Positions 21,221 to 32,197 of a DNA stretch of 64,000 bases are shown one piece after another; position 1 is the first letter of the stretch; each line of letters starts with the position of its first letter. Both the position numbers and the translations under genes were made by a program. The notes under the pieces are model-generated. The model did no database searches, was not told the origin of the DNA, and was given only the letters and a program-made list of their open reading frames with translations. The DNA comes from Dendrolimus kikuchii (taxonomy: Eukaryota > Arthropoda > Insecta > Lepidoptera > Lasiocampidae), in assembly GCA_019925095.2 (NCBI GenBank), contig CM034407.1:16808710-16872709 (forward strand), given 5' to 3'.

Positions 21221-21966
21221 CTAGCTGTGCCCGCGACGTCGTCCGCGTGGAATTTGCTTTCAAAACCCTCCGATTTTGAAACATTCTTCATTGGTGCTCC
21301 GCTCCTATTGGTCTTAGCGTGATGATATATAGCCTATAGCCTTCCTCGATAAATGGGCTATCCAACACTGAAAGAATTTTTCAAATCAGACCAGTAGTTC
21401 CTCAGATAAGCGCGTTTAATCAAACAATATTAGTATATTGGGCTACAACACTATTATTTACATTTTAAATATCGCGATATCTTTTGAATGAAACGTCTGA
21501 ATTGAATAATTCAAAAAGTTCTAAAAAGGTATTGAATTCGTCTTGAATATGGAGTAATTTATTTTGATAAGGATTAATACCAAGGTACAAAATAAAAAAA
21601 TTTTGAAGCGACGGCACTTTAATTATTGTGAAATAACTACAATAGGTAGACATATGGTTACGCAATATTTTTTGTAGACAATTATATGTTCTGCAAAGTG
21701 GTAGTAGATTGTTTTGTTTTATAAACAATAGTTTTCGCAGTGCACGCCGTGTAAGGATTTTTTCGGGTCATTTTTTTACACCTTGGGTTACATTAGTGGA
21801 CTTTTAGTAAGGATCCCTAATTTTTTTGAAAATATAATATAGCCTATAGCCTTCCTCGATAAATGTACTATTCAACACTGAAAGAATTTTTCAAATCGGA
21901 CCAGCGGTTCCTGAGATTAGCGCGTTTAAACAAACAAACTCTTCAGCTTTATAATATTAGTATAGA
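21221..21966 (-). mobile_element. Composite non-autonomous Helitron, copy 2
   Basis: On the plus strand it runs A, CTAG (21221-21224) to GA (21965-21966), T. It is the same composite as 949-1712: 3' end, inner 5'-like segment, about 400 unique bp, outer 5' segment TCTATACTAATATTATAAA. The 87-codon minus-strand frame inside (21465-21728) has no domain and is broken in copy 1. Confidence 0.85.
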
Positions 21967-22020
21967 TAAATAGTGCTGCAATATCCAACAAGTTTTCAAT
22001 GTGGTTGATAACGCTTAAGT

Positions 22021-22191
22021 GGCCCATTCACTATCCTGTATGGCAGTCCTGCAGTGGGCAGAACTTGCAGAACTCAAGAGGCACCATGCTCTGTGTTGCC
22101 GGACGCTATGCAGGCTGCAACATCATTCACAATCCTGCATTACGCGGCGGACTACTAAGTCTTGCATGGTATGCAGGATAGTGAATGGGCC
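22021..22191. repeat. MITE with 18-bp terminal inverted repeats
   Basis: Left end GGCCCATTCACTATCCTG and right end CAGGATAGTGAATGGGCC are perfect reverse complements, 171 bp apart overall. The flanks GCTTAAGT and CCTTTAGG are only loosely alike, so an 8-bp target duplication (hAT style) is possible but decayed. Confidence 0.75.
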
Positions 22192-22507
22192 CCTTTAGGA
22201 CTGGCCAAAATATTAATCTTTTAATTTAGAATTTTGTTAAAGTTCCATTGATTACTTATAAATGACAATTTTTTATCTCCATGTTAAAGTAGTCTAATTT
22301 GCATGTGCAATTTTAATTAATAAAATATTACAGTCCATTCGAAACAGGATAATTAAAAAAAGTGTTACTTAAATCAAGAATGAGCTGGAACAAGCGCGTC
22401 TAGACCTTGTCGTCGTCTACATTATCGTTGTTGGAACACGAAAATAGGTACAAAATAAAACTACGTGTTAACGGTTTTAAGCACGGTAATTTATTTGACT
22501 TTTATTA

Positions 22508-22549
22508 TTCCGACGTTTCGGCCACTTATCAGTGGCCGTGACCACGGAA
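22508..22549 (-). other. Hammerhead-ribozyme-like fold, third copy
   Basis: As at 2957 and 8228, with stem II GGCCACT/AGTGGCC intact around loop GATA. The core box is GUGGUCA here, a further change at the A6 position. Confidence 0.35.
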
Positions 22550-22621
22550 GACAAAGATGTCAAGTGTCAATGAGTATTGTTAAAGTTTTATTAAATTATT
22601 TAGTTTTAATTTTGTTTTAAT

Positions 22622-22936
22622 TTATTTATTGCAGGAGTACAGCAGACGGGCAGACGGCCCACTTGATGGAAAGTGGTTACCATCGCCTTTGGACATTTGC
22701 AACACCAAAGGTGCTATAAATGCGCTGCTGCTCTCTTAAGGGAGACTGGAACCTGGTCACTAATGCCGGAACACCACTTAGGGTTGTTATGGCGACATAC
22801 TGTAGACCAGGGGTGGTAGCCATCCAGTCGGGCAAATGCCCTACCACCTGGCTATGGGTTGTTTTGTCGCCTCTTATGACAGGCCACCCGCCCGGCCGCA
22901 GGAAATTGTGCTCTTTCTCCGTTCCTGGACAGATGA
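22622..22936 (-). repeat. Family A element, copy 6
   Basis: Minus-strand copy inserted in the PLE tail, from TTTATTGCAGGAGTACAGCA to CCGTTCCTGGACAGAT. GTTT occurs on both sides (about 22614 and 22941), a possible short target duplication. Confidence 0.85.
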
Positions 22937-23112
22937 AAAATGTTTATGGTTATTATTTACTCTATAGGAGCCTAATCTAATTTACCACCGCTTTGCAACA
23001 TTTTATGGCTGAAAGAGAAGAAGCGACGTAAGAAACTCTTCAGCAAACATGCCTAGGTCTAATAATTTTATATAATATTAAAATGGGTGGAGGGAAAAAT
23101 AAAATAAATTAT

Positions 23113-23450
23113 CAGTCAAGTTGGTTTGTGTTCCGGTGCACGCAGAAAGAGCTCACAGTGTCTTGAGGTCTGGCAGCTGGTTTTTGCTGGGTTTGGGTCT
23201 TAATAGTTTTGATGATCGTATCCCAAACAGGTGGTACTTGTCAACCGTCTTCGCTATTGAAATTCGGGTGTTTTTTGATTTCAGTAGCCTCACACGTCAT
23301 TCTTTCGCGTTCAAAAGATTACCGCATCGTAGCGCAGAAAAAAAATCTCATCGAGAAGTTCCCTCCAGATCATTGTCGTACGCGGAACAAGCGTTCTATA
23401 AAACCTTTGTGGAGTCGAGCTTGGGAGCTCAAGTAAATGAGTGCGAATAA
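23113..23450 (-). pseudogene. Penelope-like element, C-terminal remnant
   Basis: On the minus strand the peptide EATEIKKHPNFNSEDG is followed by a stop, then QVPPVWDTIIKTIK. The series EAIEI-KHPN-NREDG and W--II is the C-terminal end of GIY-YIG-containing Penelope-like proteins in arthropods. Stops and a lost reverse transcriptase make it dead. The fragment at 31641-31800 is a second copy. A 109-codon plus-strand frame over it is an antisense shadow. Confidence 0.6.
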
Positions 23451-23880
23451 TTGAACATCCCGTCTATGGCGAGCGATGCGGTCATTTTGAATTTAATTTT
23501 ATAAAATTTTCATTTTACTAAAAATATTATGATACCTTTATAACAGTAAATATACATATGCAGTAATAGGCACTTATAATCGCTACGATTACATCCTTTA
23601 TACAATACCGTACAATGTAAAGTAACTTTATCAGATCATACTCCTCTCGCACCGACAGAATTCTTTTCCGAGGTCTTGTTTAAAGTTTAAATTGGATTTG
23701 TTCATTAACCCTACTAATTACAAAGTAAACATTCAAGTTACGTATTTTAAACCCCTTACAATTTTCAATATTGAAATCGGGACGCGAACACCATAATAAG
23801 AAATTTGTGCTTTGAATGAATATAATGAATAATTTGTTTAATTAATAATACAAGAAATTGAAAATGTATTTATCAAGTAA
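23451..23880. other. AT-rich spacer
   Basis: No gene or named repeat recognised. Confidence 0.4.
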
Positions 23881-23881
23881 G

Positions 23882-24415
23882 TAGCTGTACCTGGCAGACG
23901 TTGTCTTGCCCTTAAAAAATAAAAAAAACTAGAAACCGATTGCAGCGCCACCAATCGTGAATCTAAACCATCCCGAGACCCACTTGAACATACACAAAAA
24001 TAATTCACCTAAATCAGACAAATGAAAATGAGTTTAACCCCCGGTTTCTATATTTTACCGACAGTTGTCTGTAATAGTAACTGATTGATTTTGAAGCTAC
24101 CAATAACCGATGGTTGAGAGGGCTATACGAGCGTTTCGCAAGCTCATTGACAGTTAGAAATACTGTCGGTTATCAGTTACTAATTATTACCAAACTGAAT
24201 CCCTTTTCCGGGATGAAAAGTATCCTATGTTCATCCTAGATATTGAACTTACATTTATAACGAGTTTCAGCCAAATCAGCTCAGTAGTTTTTACGTGAAA
24301 GCATTAAAGAGAAACAGAAAAATATACTTTTATCTCGGAAACTATCCCATTAGTTATACGTGACAGCGTAACAGAAAGACGGAGTTACTTTTGCATTTAT
24401 AATATTAATAGGGAT
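23882..24415 (-). mobile_element. Helitron-like element H5 with internal insertion
   Basis: The head AGCTGTACCTGGCAGACGTT matches 19653. About 24045-24185 is unrelated and starts and ends with related TAC-CGACAGT / ACTGTCGGT phrases, so a small MITE may sit inside. The right part carries CCGGGATGAAAAGTATCCTA and GAAACAGAAAAATATAC as in other Helitron-like repeats. Confidence 0.5.
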
Positions 24416-24540
24416 GAATAGTGAAGCAATACTCGAATTAGAATTATTACTGTTAAAGACAGAAATAGCAAATTTGGAAGATATAAATAAGAATTAAACC
24501 CAAGTCAAAAGAAGAAGTAAAAAATTAGAGTTTAATTTTT

Positions 24541-24774
24541 TTAATTTTTATTGCAGTGGTTCAGCAGACAGGCAGACGGCCCACTTGATGGAAAGCGGTT
24601 ACCATCGCCTATGGACATTTGCAACACCAAAGGTGCTACAAATGCGCTGCTGCTCTCTTAAAGCAGACTGGAACCTGGTCACTAATGCCGGAACACAACA
24701 CAAGGTTGTTATGGCGGCATACTCTAGACCAGGGGTGGTCGCCATCCAGTCGAGCAAATACTCTACCACCTGGC
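24541..24774 (-). repeat. Family A element, copy 7 (head missing)
   Basis: Matches from TTTTTATTGCAGTGGTTCAG to CTACCACCTGG, then stops. The missing part is the GTCGTAAGAGGCGAC and ATCCGTGCAGG head. Confidence 0.85.
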
Positions 24775-25204
24775 AAAATTTAATTTAAAATCACCTATTT
24801 ATAATGAGAAATAAACTGGCAACCTGGCCAAACAACCAAAACTGGCCGAAATTGGGTGGTAATAAAATTCCTACGAATAGTAGTGTTGACAACTACCTAG
24901 TGGTTATAATATAGAAACACTATCTGTCGTTTCCATACAAAAAAATCTACCGATCGGTTAGAAAATCCCTCCCATAGGTAGTTGGCACTTTCATATGTAT
25001 CTAGCTACGAACAGCTTTATTATAGAAACATCAGTAGAGTTACCAGGCGGTAATATTCTAACCGTCGGTAACAAAAACGAATCGTTTTTGCAATATAGAA
25101 ACTGGACATAAATCGCATGGCACGAACAACATAACTGTTTTAAAAATTCTTTTTTATTTGTATGTTTTTTAAATTGTTTGTACACAATTACATTTTGATA
25201 AAAA
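24775..25204. other. Spacer with possible small MITEs
   Basis: Phrases such as TATAGAAACATCAGTAGAG and AACCGTCGGTAA recall the insert at 24045-24185, suggesting decayed relatives. Boundaries are not clear. Confidence 0.3.
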
Positions 25205-25760
25205 ACGAAAGCCCACTTACAAACTTACCCTAGCTCAATATAAATACGACGTTCCCCTTTAACTACGTACATTGTTACAATTACCAATCCTTATTAAACA
25301 ATTATTAAGTAAATTAATAACTTCAAATTTCTACAACAATTCTTTTACCGTCAAGGCTATAAAGCGTTGGAACGCGCTGCCAATTGCTATTAGACCAGCA
25401 AAATCGCTACCAATATTTAAAACGATCCTCAGAAAATATTACCTGTTCGTGGAATATGATGATATTTAAATCTATGTATATCTATGTATATTTATCTATT
25501 TTTGTAGATATGTATATTAACTATATATCTATTTAATAAATAGAACATTCGTATATACTGCATTTATACATTTATTACTAGAATGTAAGAAATTGTACTA
25601 TGTATTATATATACCACCATCATCATTATAATCTCAATTAATTCTTGGGGTTATCTGGAAGTGATGGCTTTTTAGCGATAAGACCGCCCTTTGTGCATAT
25701 AAATAAAGACATAGTTTTAGTCTGTAAGTTGGTGTACAATAAAGAGTAATTGATTGATTA
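25205..25760 (+). pseudogene. LINE ORF2 C-terminus and 3' UTR, copy 1
   Basis: Frame 25272-25469 ends FTVKAIKRWNALPIAIRPA and FKTILRKYYLF, the 'F..R....WN.LP......F...L..YL' end of CR1/L2/Jockey-type polymerases. The 3' UTR carries a segment shared with 53645, 56110 and 60755 (CTGGAAG-GAT-GCT-TTTAGCGATAAGACCGCC) and ends TGTACAATAAAGAGTAATTG. 5'-truncated; clade not assigned. Confidence 0.7.
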
Positions 25761-25806
25761 ATTGAAATTTATTTAATAATTATTTTAACACATTTATTTC
25801 ATTTTA

Positions 25807-26130
25807 AATGTTTTTTTATTGCAAGAGTACAGGAGTTCAGCAGACAGGCAGACGGCCCACTTGATGGAGAGCGGTTACCATCGCCTAATGGACATTTGCA
25901 ACACCAAAGGTGCTACAAATGCTCTGCTGCTCTCTTAAGGGCGACTGGAACCTGGTCACTAATACCGGAACTCAACTCAAGGTTGTTATGGCGACATACT
26001 TTAGATCAGGAGTGGTAGCCATCTAGTCGGGAAAATGCCCTACCACCTTGGCTGTGGGTTGTTTTGTCGCCTCTTACGACAGGCCGCCCGGCCGCAGAAA
26101 ATTGTATTCTTTCTCCATTCCTGCACGGAT
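25807..26130 (-). repeat. Family A element, copy 8
   Basis: Full-length minus-strand copy with an extra AGTACAGG duplication at the poly-T side (AGAGTACAGGAGTTCAGC), ending CCATTCCTGCACGGAT. Confidence 0.9.
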
Positions 26131-26189
26131 GAATCACTATAATTCTTTGTGTAAGGAAAACTACGAACGGTTTTAAGCTTCCTAATGAA

Positions 26190-26402
26190 GGGAGTGACCC
26201 GTATAGGGTGGAGGAGCGAGATGGAATGCTCCTCCGTCTTAAAGGAAGATCTTCCAGCGAGGCTAATGTTGTTCCTCGCAGGCCTAGGCCCATCTGTTAC
26301 AGTTGAAATTTTTTGTATATATGCTTTGTATGTTTCGGGAAACGTTTGTGACATCAATTATTGCACAGCGCCATCTATTGGCTTGTAAGTGTTCCACTAC
26401 AC
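26190..26402 (+). repeat. Family L repeat, copy 2
   Basis: Matches 9375-9595 closely, including CGCCATCTATTGGCTTGTAA and the GTGTTCCACTACAC end. Confidence 0.75.
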
Positions 26403-26951
26403 TAAATATTCCGTACTCACATTTTTAGCCTTTACCAATATTCCGTTCTGCCATAATCTCGATAGAGAACAGCCCAAAGCCATGACCCGTTTTTATATAT
26501 AATAATAATTCATAATCAAAAATACCGCAACGCAAACATATCATAATAACGAAACGTTCGACCTGAATACATTGCGATATTACGAATTATTATGATACAA
26601 ACCACTCGTTTGTCTGTACGTTGCAGAAATAAGGGCGTATTGTTTATATGATTACGTTAGCCGATATGAATCATCGTTTATTAGTAATAACAAATGTATG
26701 AAAGAATTTGGGGACATAAAACTATTATGGACAACAAATTGCGTTATCTCTTTTAATATATCCAGACACGAGTGGATGAATGAGTTATGTAAGAATTTTC
26801 AGATTTTTTCTACATCGAATGAAGATGCAATAAAGCCTATTAGATATTAAAGCAATTCTTTTGCGTTTGGTTTAAAAAATGACAAGTGATGTTATGTATG
26901 AAGGCAACGTCATATAAAAAAAAATAAAAGTATTTCGTCAATGTTTTCCAT
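26403..26951. other. Spacer
   Basis: AT-rich, no gene or shared repeat recognised. Confidence 0.4.
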
Positions 26952-27260
26952 ATTTTTGTATTGCACGAATTCAGCACACAGGCAGACCGGCTTACCTGAT
27001 GGAAAGCGTTTACCATAGTCTATGAACACTTGCAACATCAAAGCTGCTACAAATGCGCTGTCACTCTCTAAAAGGAGATTGGAACCTGACCACTAATACC
27101 GGAACACAACTCAAGGTTCTTATGGTGGCATACTCTAGACGAGGTTTGGTAGTCATCCACATGGGCAAATACCCAACCACCTGGCTGTGGGTTTTGTCGC
27201 CTCATACGATAGGCCGCCCGGCCACAGGAAATTGTATTCTTTCTCCGTTCCTGCATGGAT
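26952..27260 (-). repeat. Family A element, copy 9
   Basis: Diverged full-length minus-strand copy, ending CCGTTCCTGCATGGAT then AAAAA. Confidence 0.85.
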
Positions 27261-27700
27261 AAAAATTGTAACAAGTCCTTTTCATCCACTTGTGGCGAAA
27301 CAAACCTCTTCGCCTACTGCCTGACAGGCAAGATTTAACGTATATAATTGATAACTGTTATGTCACATTAGAGACAGAAAGAAAATTTGTCACGAAAATG
27401 TACATATCTTAATCCCTTTAAATCCTAATATATATTTGATATTGTTACTTTCGGCTATGTAAATATTATATACAAAATTACATATTTTGAAAATGAACGG
27501 ATTGTTTATTCCTGCAACGACCCGTCACACTCATGTCTTCTTATATAATCGAAGCAACGTTAATTAAGATTGATTTTATTTTTCAAAAATTCAGTTATTT
27601 TCAAGTACATTATATGAACAGATTAAATATAACTTTTATTATCTCTAATTCACTAAGACTTTAGAAATTAATAATTTACAATAGTTTTAATTAAATTTTA
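27261..27700. other. AT-rich spacer
   Basis: No gene or named repeat recognised. Confidence 0.4.
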
Positions 27701-27709
27701 ATAAAGAAA

Positions 27710-27925
27710 GTCTCTGTGGTTGCAAGGGGTTAAGGCTTTTCCCGGTCGAGCTTATTGCACCGCAGAGGCTCTGAGTTCGATCCTGGCATGGTAAATTTTG
27801 TAAACGAGTTTTCCGTTTACTTACTATGGTCTGGATGTATGGCATCGGCCCCAGAGTAATTTGTTGTATATTACCTATAACACAAGCGTAGCCTGCTTAA
27901 CATAACGAAATACAATGTGTGTGAT
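27710..27925 (+). repeat. tRNA-derived SINE, type 1, copy 1
   Basis: TCTGTGGTTGCAAGGGG is the box A region and GAGTTCGATCC at 27773-27783 matches the Pol III box B. The body (GGCATCGGCCCCAGAGTAA, CATAACACAAGCGTAGCC) matches 55040-55265 on the other strand. An A-rich stretch follows. Confidence 0.75.
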
Positions 27926-28094
27926 TGACTGCTAAAAAATTAAAAAAAAAAGAAGTCCTTAGTCGTTATAATATATTAAGAAATATGATTTATATGAACT
28001 TCAAATTAAGGAACGCTTACCAAAACAATATAATTCATTATTGTGTTGGTTCGCGAGAAGAATACATCTCCTGTAAAGGTCTTGAAAGAGAATA

Positions 28095-28530
28095 CTACTC
28101 TGTCAAAAAAGTACCGGGACAAGGTCAATAAAACACAAAATGTTAATTATTCATTCAAATTTATTTCATCACCTTCAAAGTACATTCTTTCAGAAACGAT
28201 ACACTTACGCCAACTAATAATCCAATCATCAAAACATTTTTTAAACGCTTTTTCCGGAATCGAGTTTAGTTCTCGATGCGAATTCTCCTTTATGTCTTCT
28301 ACCGAATGAAAACTGGTGCCACGAAGTGGTAATTTGAGTTTAGGACAACGAAAGAAGTCGGCTGGAGCTATATCTGGTGAATAAGGTTGCTCGATAGTAC
28401 TTGTTGAGTTTTCGGTCAAAAATTCGTTCACAATGATGGCCTTGTGCGAAGGCGCATTGTCGTGGTGCAAAATCCAACAATTTTCTTTCCACAAATCTGT
28501 CCTTTTTCGTTGAATTTACTCTCTTATCCG
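28095..28530 (-). pseudogene. mariner transposase 3' half, mellifera-like
   Basis: Minus-strand frame 28494-28147 carries HHDNAPSH (second catalytic Asp) and PYSPDIAPADFF (third Asp), but 33 residues separate them instead of 34, so one codon is lost. The upstream peptide KRTDLWKENCWI fits the family. It ends YFEGDEINLNE and a stop, and a TIR-like end ACTCTGTCAAAAAAGTACCG follows near 28098. The N-terminal half and the other TIR are absent; family A copy 10 lies at the broken side. Confidence 0.8.
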
Positions 28531-28542
28531 AATTTGCTCTTT

Positions 28543-28823
28543 ATCCGTGCAGGAACGGAGAAAGAATACAATTTCCTGCGGCCTGGCGGCCTGTCGTATG
28601 AGGCGACTAAACAACCCACAGCCAGGTGGTAGGGTATTTGCTCGACTGGATGGCGACCACCCCTCGTCTAGAGTATGCCGCCATAACAACCTTGTGTTGT
28701 GTTCCGGCATTAGTGACCAGGTTCCAGTCTCCTTTAAGAGAACAGCAGCGCATTTGTAGCACCTTTCCATTAAGTGGGCCGTCTGCCTGTCTGCTGAACT
28801 GCTGCAATAAAAATAAAAAATTA
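28543..28823 (+). repeat. Family A element, copy 10 (internal deletion)
   Basis: Plus-strand copy from ATCCGTGCAGGAACGG to CTGCTGAACTGCTGCAATAA. About 35 bp around the usual GGTGTTGCAAATGTCC segment are deleted after 28765. Confidence 0.9.
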
Positions 28824-29377
28824 AACGCCGTATAACACAGTATAGAAATTGTTTACAACTCCGCCAACGTCTTGCTACTGTATGCACCGCATGCAAGGGG
28901 CTGCGGCGGCGGCGGCGCGCCGGCGTGGCGTACATGTCTAATGTGCATATTATTACAGTCACCAGATAGGCGAAAGAAAACATAGTGATTAAACCTGCAC
29001 AAGACAACCGATGTATGAAACTATGCTCGACTAACACTAGGCCTATAACTCTAGTAGCAAAACAACACGAGCAATATAAATCTGGCAACATGGTCGACAT
29101 CTGCCGGCGATCGGTCCAGTAATAAATCGCTCACTTCACTGTTGAATGTTGATTTGTTGACACGGACCCGACTCAACGATACTCTTGTGCATAATTTACA
29201 AAAAGCATGAGGATGGACTGTGTCGTATCCGAACGTAGAATTTAATGTATTCAAACGTTTAATTCGCTCTCTACCAAAGATATTTAAACTTTATCATTTT
29301 CTCTAAAACGGGTGAGCTCACAAAAACATTTAAATAAAGAATGTGTGCTGGGACACATAGTAGAAGTGAAACTTTAA
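28824..29377. other. Spacer with a short CGG-rich patch
   Basis: A GGCTGCGGCGGCGGCGGCGC run lies near 28900. The 194-codon minus-strand frame 28516-29100 is partly antisense of family A and has no domain. Confidence 0.4.
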
Positions 29378-29481
29378 CGGACAAGTGGAAAAACGAATCA
29401 CATCGGACAAGTGGAAAAACGAATGGCAACGGACAAGTGGAAAAACGAATGGCAACGGACAAGTGGCAAAACGAATCGCAA
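29378..29481. repeat. 26-bp minisatellite, four units
   Basis: Four head-to-tail units start at 29378, 29404, 29430 and 29456, each CGGACAAGTGGAAAAACGAA plus 6 bases; units 2 and 3 are identical. No spacers, so it is a tandem repeat and not a CRISPR array. Confidence 0.9.
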
Positions 29482-30134
29482 CAAAACTTTAATTTGAAGT
29501 ATTACTTTTAAATATAAAATAATGTTAGCTTAATAACTAAATGTAAACATTATTATACATAACTATATAAGTTTTAAGAAAAAATGTTTGACAGCATATG
29601 GCGAAACTAGATCTTACCATATTACAAGACCTTGTATTATCCATGTTTCATACGAACAAAAATGTCATTTCATATGTTACGTTTTAACTGAATATAACGG
29701 TTCAAAAATACAAGCTTTTTTTATAATTCAACCTTAAAATCTGTTGAAAATACCCAACAGCACTGAGTGAAACTTTTTAATGACGAAAGTCTTACCGTAC
29801 ATTGACTTCCACTCAAAGAGCCATAAACGTCTTAAGTCGAGCCGAGTCAGCAGTACGTGCGCTCCATGCGGAACGTGCTTACAGCGCCCCCTACAAGCCC
29901 GTTGACCGAACAACCCTTACAGTGTATTCATGCGGTAATAATAAAGCCTTATGAAGAATTTTTAGCGGAAATATCGTATTATTTATTAGAAAGTAGCTTT
30001 AATGTGGGAAAAAATATTATTCAGCATACACTCATAGAATATTTACATGTAATTATACTACTAAATTCATCACGTTTCACGGTGATGCAGTCTGAAATCT
30101 TGTGTTTTCAAAGATATGAGTTTTTCAGTTTTAG
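29482..30134. other. AT-rich spacer
   Basis: 29560-29650 is weakly like 59135-59215 (CAGCATATGGCGAAAC vs CCAGTAAATGGCGAAAC). No gene seen. Confidence 0.35.
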
Positions 30135-30147
30135 ACATTACTATTTT

Positions 30148-30629
30148 ATATACATACATACATAACTTCACGCCAGTTCCCTTGCGGGGTAGGCACGAAC
30201 AACAGAGCGCTCCTGACATCACCTTCTGCTAGTACACGATCAATTTGATCATGGAAAGTGTGTCGTGGCCTTCCACGACTTCTGCATCCATCCACTTTTG
30301 CATTGTATATCTGTTTAGTCATTCTTTCATCATGCATTGTTTCCACATGCCCGAACCACCGGAGCATTCCTTTCCTTACCTTCACCCCGACACTCTCTTT
30401 CAGACCAACTCTTTTTCTTACTTCGGTATTACGAACGCGGTCCGCGAGCGTCACTCCGCAGAATTTGCGCAGTGCTCGCATCTCGACCGCGTTAACTCTA
30501 CTTTCATGCTCTCTCTTCCATACCCAACTCTCGCTTCCATACGTGAGTGTAGGTACCAGCACCGCGTTGTGTATGGCAAGCTGGGCCTTCTGGCTGAGGT
30601 TCTTAGCGCCTAGAAGTTTACCTGACGCT
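30148..30629 (-). pseudogene. TATG-LINE ORF2 C-terminus, copy 1
   Basis: Minus-strand peptide: VPTLTYGSESWVWKRE, then MRALRKFCGV, KGMLRWFGHVETMHDERM and GCRSRGRPRHTFHDQIDRV. These are C-terminal LINE polymerase motifs. A deletion then removes the LKNRRACMT...KEASEVCKN stretch present in other copies. The 3' end is a TATG/CATA tetranucleotide run. A 13-bp duplication ACATTACTATTTT flanks it (30135-30147, 30630-30642), proving a target-primed insertion of a 5'-truncated copy. Confidence 0.85.
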
Positions 30630-30642
30630 ACATTACTATTTT

Positions 30643-31410
30643 CATCTTATATTTTCAAATTATTTGTGATTATATAATCAAGTATATATATTTCCCATTC
30701 TTGTGAAAATTTTAAATAAAAAATGCAAAAAAAAAGCACTTCTATTGAAATGAACTTATGAAAATTTTCAACTCAGTCTATATATAGTTGAAGACTGCTT
30801 AGTTTTGCGGAAACAAACATACAGAAGCTAAATTTTGTATACGTATAGAATAAAAAGTAGGTACATAAAAACCTCCTTTTAATAAAATGCGTCGTTATGT
30901 ATAAATAAATTTCAAGTCAATACATTGAACATAAGTATATATAAGTATTCAATCTGCTACAAAAACTCCCTCTTTTATCTTCAATCAAGTACCCACAATT
31001 TGGCTAAAGCCAAATAAACTAAACGATGAAAAATCAACTGCCAATTATTACAAATAAAAACACGTACGTTTTCAATTATTTTTAACTCAATATAGATACA
31101 ATTGTAACAGCTCGCAGATTTTTCTTTTCATCTAAAACTCGACACGGCAACCTACGTTGTTAACTATATTCAAACAAAAAATGAACAAAAAAATCATAAC
31201 AATCAAAAAAGCGATCTGTACCACCAACGTCCGAATGTAGGTAGGTATAAGTGAAATTTCAATTAAAAGCGGACAATCAATTGTAAAACTTGCCTGCACG
31301 CTCTCACGGGGCCTTGAAAAATGTACTCTATTTTTCAATTTCAATATTTCACTACATCGACCAGCTGTTCCCTGCTACTGCACTTTTCTTTAAAAACACT
31401 TAAACTGAAC
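30643..31410. other. AT-rich spacer
   Basis: No gene or shared repeat recognised; short frames only. Confidence 0.4.
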
Positions 31411-31640
31411 TTTTTTTCTTAAGCTTTCGCGACTTGTATGCATAATAAAACTACGTTTTAACGGTTTTAAGTGCGGTAATTTATTTGACATGACAAGAGT
31501 TATGAATGTCAAAGAAGCAAGTGAGGTGTGTAAGAATGGGCCTAAATGGCGCTCTGTTGTTCGTGCCTACCCCGCAAGGGAACTGGCGTGAAGTTATGTA
31601 TGTATGTATGTATGTAATTTATTTGATTTTTATTATTCCA
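31411..31640 (-). mobile_element. Penelope-like element tail, copy 5 (interrupted)
   Basis: The tail start (GCGACTTGTATGCATAATAA, ACGGTTTTAAGTGCGGTAAT) is on the minus strand, cut at 31488 by a TATG-LINE and resumed at 31615. The hairpin segment is missing. It is followed by PLE coding sequence in the opposite orientation. Confidence 0.6.
31489..31614 (+). pseudogene. TATG-LINE 3' end, copy 2 (inside PLE tail)
   Basis: Only 126 bp: MTRVMNVKEASEVCKNGPKW, ending PARELA and a stop, then TATG repeats. Flanked by a perfect 12-bp duplication TAATTTATTTGA (31477-31488 and 31615-31626). Confidence 0.9.
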
Positions 31641-31800
31641 ATTTATCATGGACAAACCCAACCACTACATCAGATTCGATAAACCACAAATCCTCGCGAA
31701 AGAAAATCGTTTCATACCCTAGAACGATGCATGAGGTTATTGAAATCAAAATACACCCAAATTTTTTGGGATCCGATCATCAAAACTATTAAGCGCCGAA
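31641..31800 (+). pseudogene. Penelope-like element C-terminal remnant, second copy
   Basis: Plus-strand peptide HEVIEIKIHPNF, then in another frame WDPIIKTIKRRTEQKP, parallel to EATEIKKHPNFN and WDTIIKTIKTQTQQKP at 23113-23450. The NREDG section is deleted and frames are broken. Confidence 0.6.
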
Positions 31801-31832
31801 CCGAGCAAAAACCAACTTACATATATAAATAC

Positions 31833-31982
31833 TGTTACGATCGACAAAGACAAATCCACACTTGCATTTTATTACCTTTCGGCATTTGAACTTCTTTTGT
31901 TTACTCTGTGTTTAAAATTTGTGATTAAAAAAACAGCCCATTGTGTATTGTAATCTTTTACGGCCTATTGCAACTCGTAACA
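31833..31982 (+). mobile_element. Solo LTR, internally deleted (family T1)
   Basis: Starts TGTTACGATCGACAAAG, ends GCAACTCGTAACA, with perfect 4-bp flanks ATAC (31829-31832, 31983-31986), as for gypsy-type elements. Compared with the 396-bp copy at 43688 the middle is deleted. Confidence 0.85.
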
Positions 31983-32197
31983 ATACTAATTATAAGCACT
32001 TGATATAGAGAAAATTAATATTAAAAAAGGCTGGCATGTATTGTAGACAACGCTTTATCATTTCCATACTGTGTGGAAATGCGGCCAGCATTTTGGGAGC
32101 GCTTCCCACCGACAGTGACCTGGAACCTATTTTTTATTGGTAAATGTGTATATAGGAGTTTCATTTTTAGGATTTTTGAAAATATTATATATATTTT

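Larger units (their letters stand above)
22449..23112 (-). mobile_element. Penelope-like element tail, copy 4 (interrupted by family A)
   Basis: PLE tail parts 22449-22621 and 22937-23112 flank a family A copy. This copy shows how the tail relates to the coding end: on the minus strand the remnant at 23113-23450 is followed by AAAATGGGTGGAGGG, the GCGGTGGTAAATTAGATTAG block and then the hammerhead-like hairpin. Confidence 0.7.

Noticed and set aside
29378..29481. Short regular repeats as a CRISPR array
   Set aside because: Units are directly adjacent with no spacers, and this is eukaryotic DNA; it is a minisatellite.
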